Source of the DNA: Alphaproteobacteria bacterium
Lineage (GTDB): Bacteria; Pseudomonadota; Alphaproteobacteria; CAAHEQ01; UBA3637
DNA length: 64,000 bases
Direction: 5' to 3'
Assembly: GCA_017960645.1 (NCBI GenBank)
Contig: JAGCYU010000013.1
Location: 1 to 64,000 of the forward strand
Below, one piece after another: positions 62,921 to 64,000 of the stretch. The notes below the pieces were generated by a model. It was not told the origin of the DNA, did not search any database, and saw only the letters and a list, made by a program, of their open reading frames with translations. Made by a program: the position numbers and the translations under genes. Each line of letters opens with the position of its first letter. Positions within the stretch are counted from its first letter, which is position 1.

Positions 62921-64000
62921 CTATCCTGCTCGTGCCATATTTCTTACAGAAAAAAGTTCTGTAGGTGTATGATCGTTTTTAACGACAGGTCTTGGAGTAA
63001 TAGTTCTGCGCACCTTAGTCGGTTTGGATTTACCCAAAACAGCCTGTTTATAAATCATAATTTTTCTGGCTTTAGCCATTTCCATTTGTCGCTTCCAATA
63101 ATTGAACTCCCTGATGGACAGATAACTAATTCTGCGGGCAATGCCGTCATGCGGATTCACATAAACTCCGGCCTTTCCATTTTGCATTTCACCCGTCAAG
63201 GAGGCAAGATGTTCTACTGTTTTTCTGCCCCAAATATCTGTACGTGTACGTTCATAGTATGTTGCAACTCTTCCACAAATGGCATTCTGCTTACCTTCAT
63301 CACGAGAAATAATAATCGTATCGATTTTTTTTAAACCATTTCTGAGTGTTGTTATACGAACGATTTTATTTGATTTCGTATAAAATAATGTTGTAACCAT
63401 ATTGCCATTTTCAAATCCTTCCCCAACAATAGGAGTTTCTGCAGATTTTCCGGGCTGTGGTTGGTTTGCACGAACGGTTCGCCATTGATGCATTGGTTTA
63501 CGCTTTTCTGGTTCACTTTTATGTTCTGAAGAATTTTTAATTTCTTGCAAAATCTGTTTTATAACACCAATATCTTCTTTGACTATAGTAGCTAAATTCT
63601 TTTTATTTTTGCACAGCCATTGAACAACTGGCTGCATCACCCGTCTCAAAAACTCTCTAGTAGTTTTCATTAAACTTTTAGGTGGATACAACCTATCTGC
63701 TGTCTCTGCATACATCTTATCATACTTTTTTTCCAATCGGTCAAGTTTTCCATTAAGAACAAATCTCCCCGCCACCATCATCCAAAAACGTTGCTTTTTG
63801 GGTAATCGTGCAGACCATTTTTCAAACGCTTTTTTGCGCAAAGTCAATGCTTTTATTTTTTGACAGATCACACTTGTAAGTTCTGGAGCTAAATCAAAAC
63901 TTTCAAGACTACCATTGACTTTTTCTGCCTTAAAGAATCCTTCTGAAGGTGTTTTTTCTTTAATGGGCTCCACCTGCATCTCAGGCAATGGTTCATCCTG
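62921..64000 (-). CDS. Hypothetical protein, 5' end beyond the window
   Basis: At least 359 residues, open to the right edge. Basic throughout. Residues ~70-180 form long Lys/Arg-rich helices (KLDRLEKKYDKMYAETADRL); a beta-rich segment (VTTLFYTKSNKIVRITTLRN, IDTIIISRDEGKQNAICGRV) follows, then a Lys/Arg/Thr-rich C-terminus. No family recognised. It converges on the HAD gene. Confidence 0.6.
   Translation of the reverse strand, partial: QDEPLPEMQVEPIKEKTPSEGFFKAEKVNGSLESFDLAPELTSVICQKIKALTLRKKAFEKWSARLPKKQRFWMMVAGRFVLNGKLDRLEKKYDKMYAETADRLYPPKSLMKTTREFLRRVMQPVVQWLCKNKKNLATIVKEDIGVIKQILQEIKNSSEHKSEPEKRKPMHQWRTVRANQPQPGKSAETPIVGEGFENGNMVTTLFYTKSNKIVRITTLRNGLKKIDTIIISRDEGKQNAICGRVATYYERTRTDIWGRKTVEHLASLTGEMQNGKAGVYVNPHDGIARRISYLSIREFNYWKRQMEMAKARKIMIYKQAVLGKSKPTKVRRTITPRPVVKNDHTPTELFSVRNMARAG

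Overview
The window is AT-rich chromosomal DNA of an alphaproteobacterium. The evidence is the gene set and gene order: mipZ, a TIGR02300 zinc-ribbon gene, an ELM1-like gene, rpmF-plsX-ihfA-merR, an rnd-like/kdsD/lptC/lptA/lptB cluster, and a GcrA-era style of housekeeping genes with few operons of unusual order. GTP-dependent PEP carboxykinase, a Na+-pumping oxaloacetate decarboxylase (oadG-oadA-oadB) and prepilins with a GRSMIEMLGVL-type start suggest an uncultured, fermentative, probably gut-associated lineage; the taxon and lifestyle are inferences.

Layout. 1-2475 is the edge of an integrative element (large serine recombinase, DUF2924 protein, small ORF, excisionase, unknown gene) ending near tRNA-Ala. 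2885-20912 is mostly housekeeping: epmA/efp, algH, dCMP deaminase, rpmB, rnd, a short cca, a prepilin, pgeF, lgt, rho, pckG and the oad operon with an ABC transporter inside it. 20984-22953 is tRNA-Gln followed by a small cassette array. 23004-26855 is accessory: DUF378, a frameshifted acyltransferase, a ClpA-like ATPase with a degenerate first AAA domain, and an Mpi-like invertase. 27064-49468 is again largely core (sodB, secA, rluD, uvrD, tcdA, pgm, mipZ, ihfA, plsX, rpmF, ligA), but includes a FliF-FliG fusion next to a degenerate FlhG-like protein, a lipoprotein gene broken by a stop codon, a 21-residue Cys/Gly/Lys peptide gene and an orphan VirB2-like pilin. 49589-54808 is tRNA-Pro followed by four cassettes. 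54881-64000 holds dgkA, a tandem pair of secreted cysteine-rich proteins with palindromic operators, then an LPS export operon with an LptC-LptA fusion, pfkA, a HAD phosphatase and a partial unknown gene.

The most unusual content is the pair of tRNA-anchored arrays. At both tRNA-Gln and tRNA-Pro, one- or two-gene cassettes are stacked directly behind the tRNA. Each begins with a replacement tRNA terminator and a 51-bp imperfect hairpin (ends AGTYCG/CGRACT, loop YRGCYA), and ends with a 30-bp element that starts with the same arm motif and finishes with a copy of the host tRNA 3' end. The lengths 51 and 30 are identical in every copy at both loci, the hairpin arms covary between loci, and what looks like the original tRNA terminator sits beyond the last cassette. 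No cassette encodes a recombinase. This looks like an integrase-less, integron-like cassette system that uses tRNA 3' ends as its entry point.

I worked only by reading the sequence; family names come from recognised motifs, and no database search was run.
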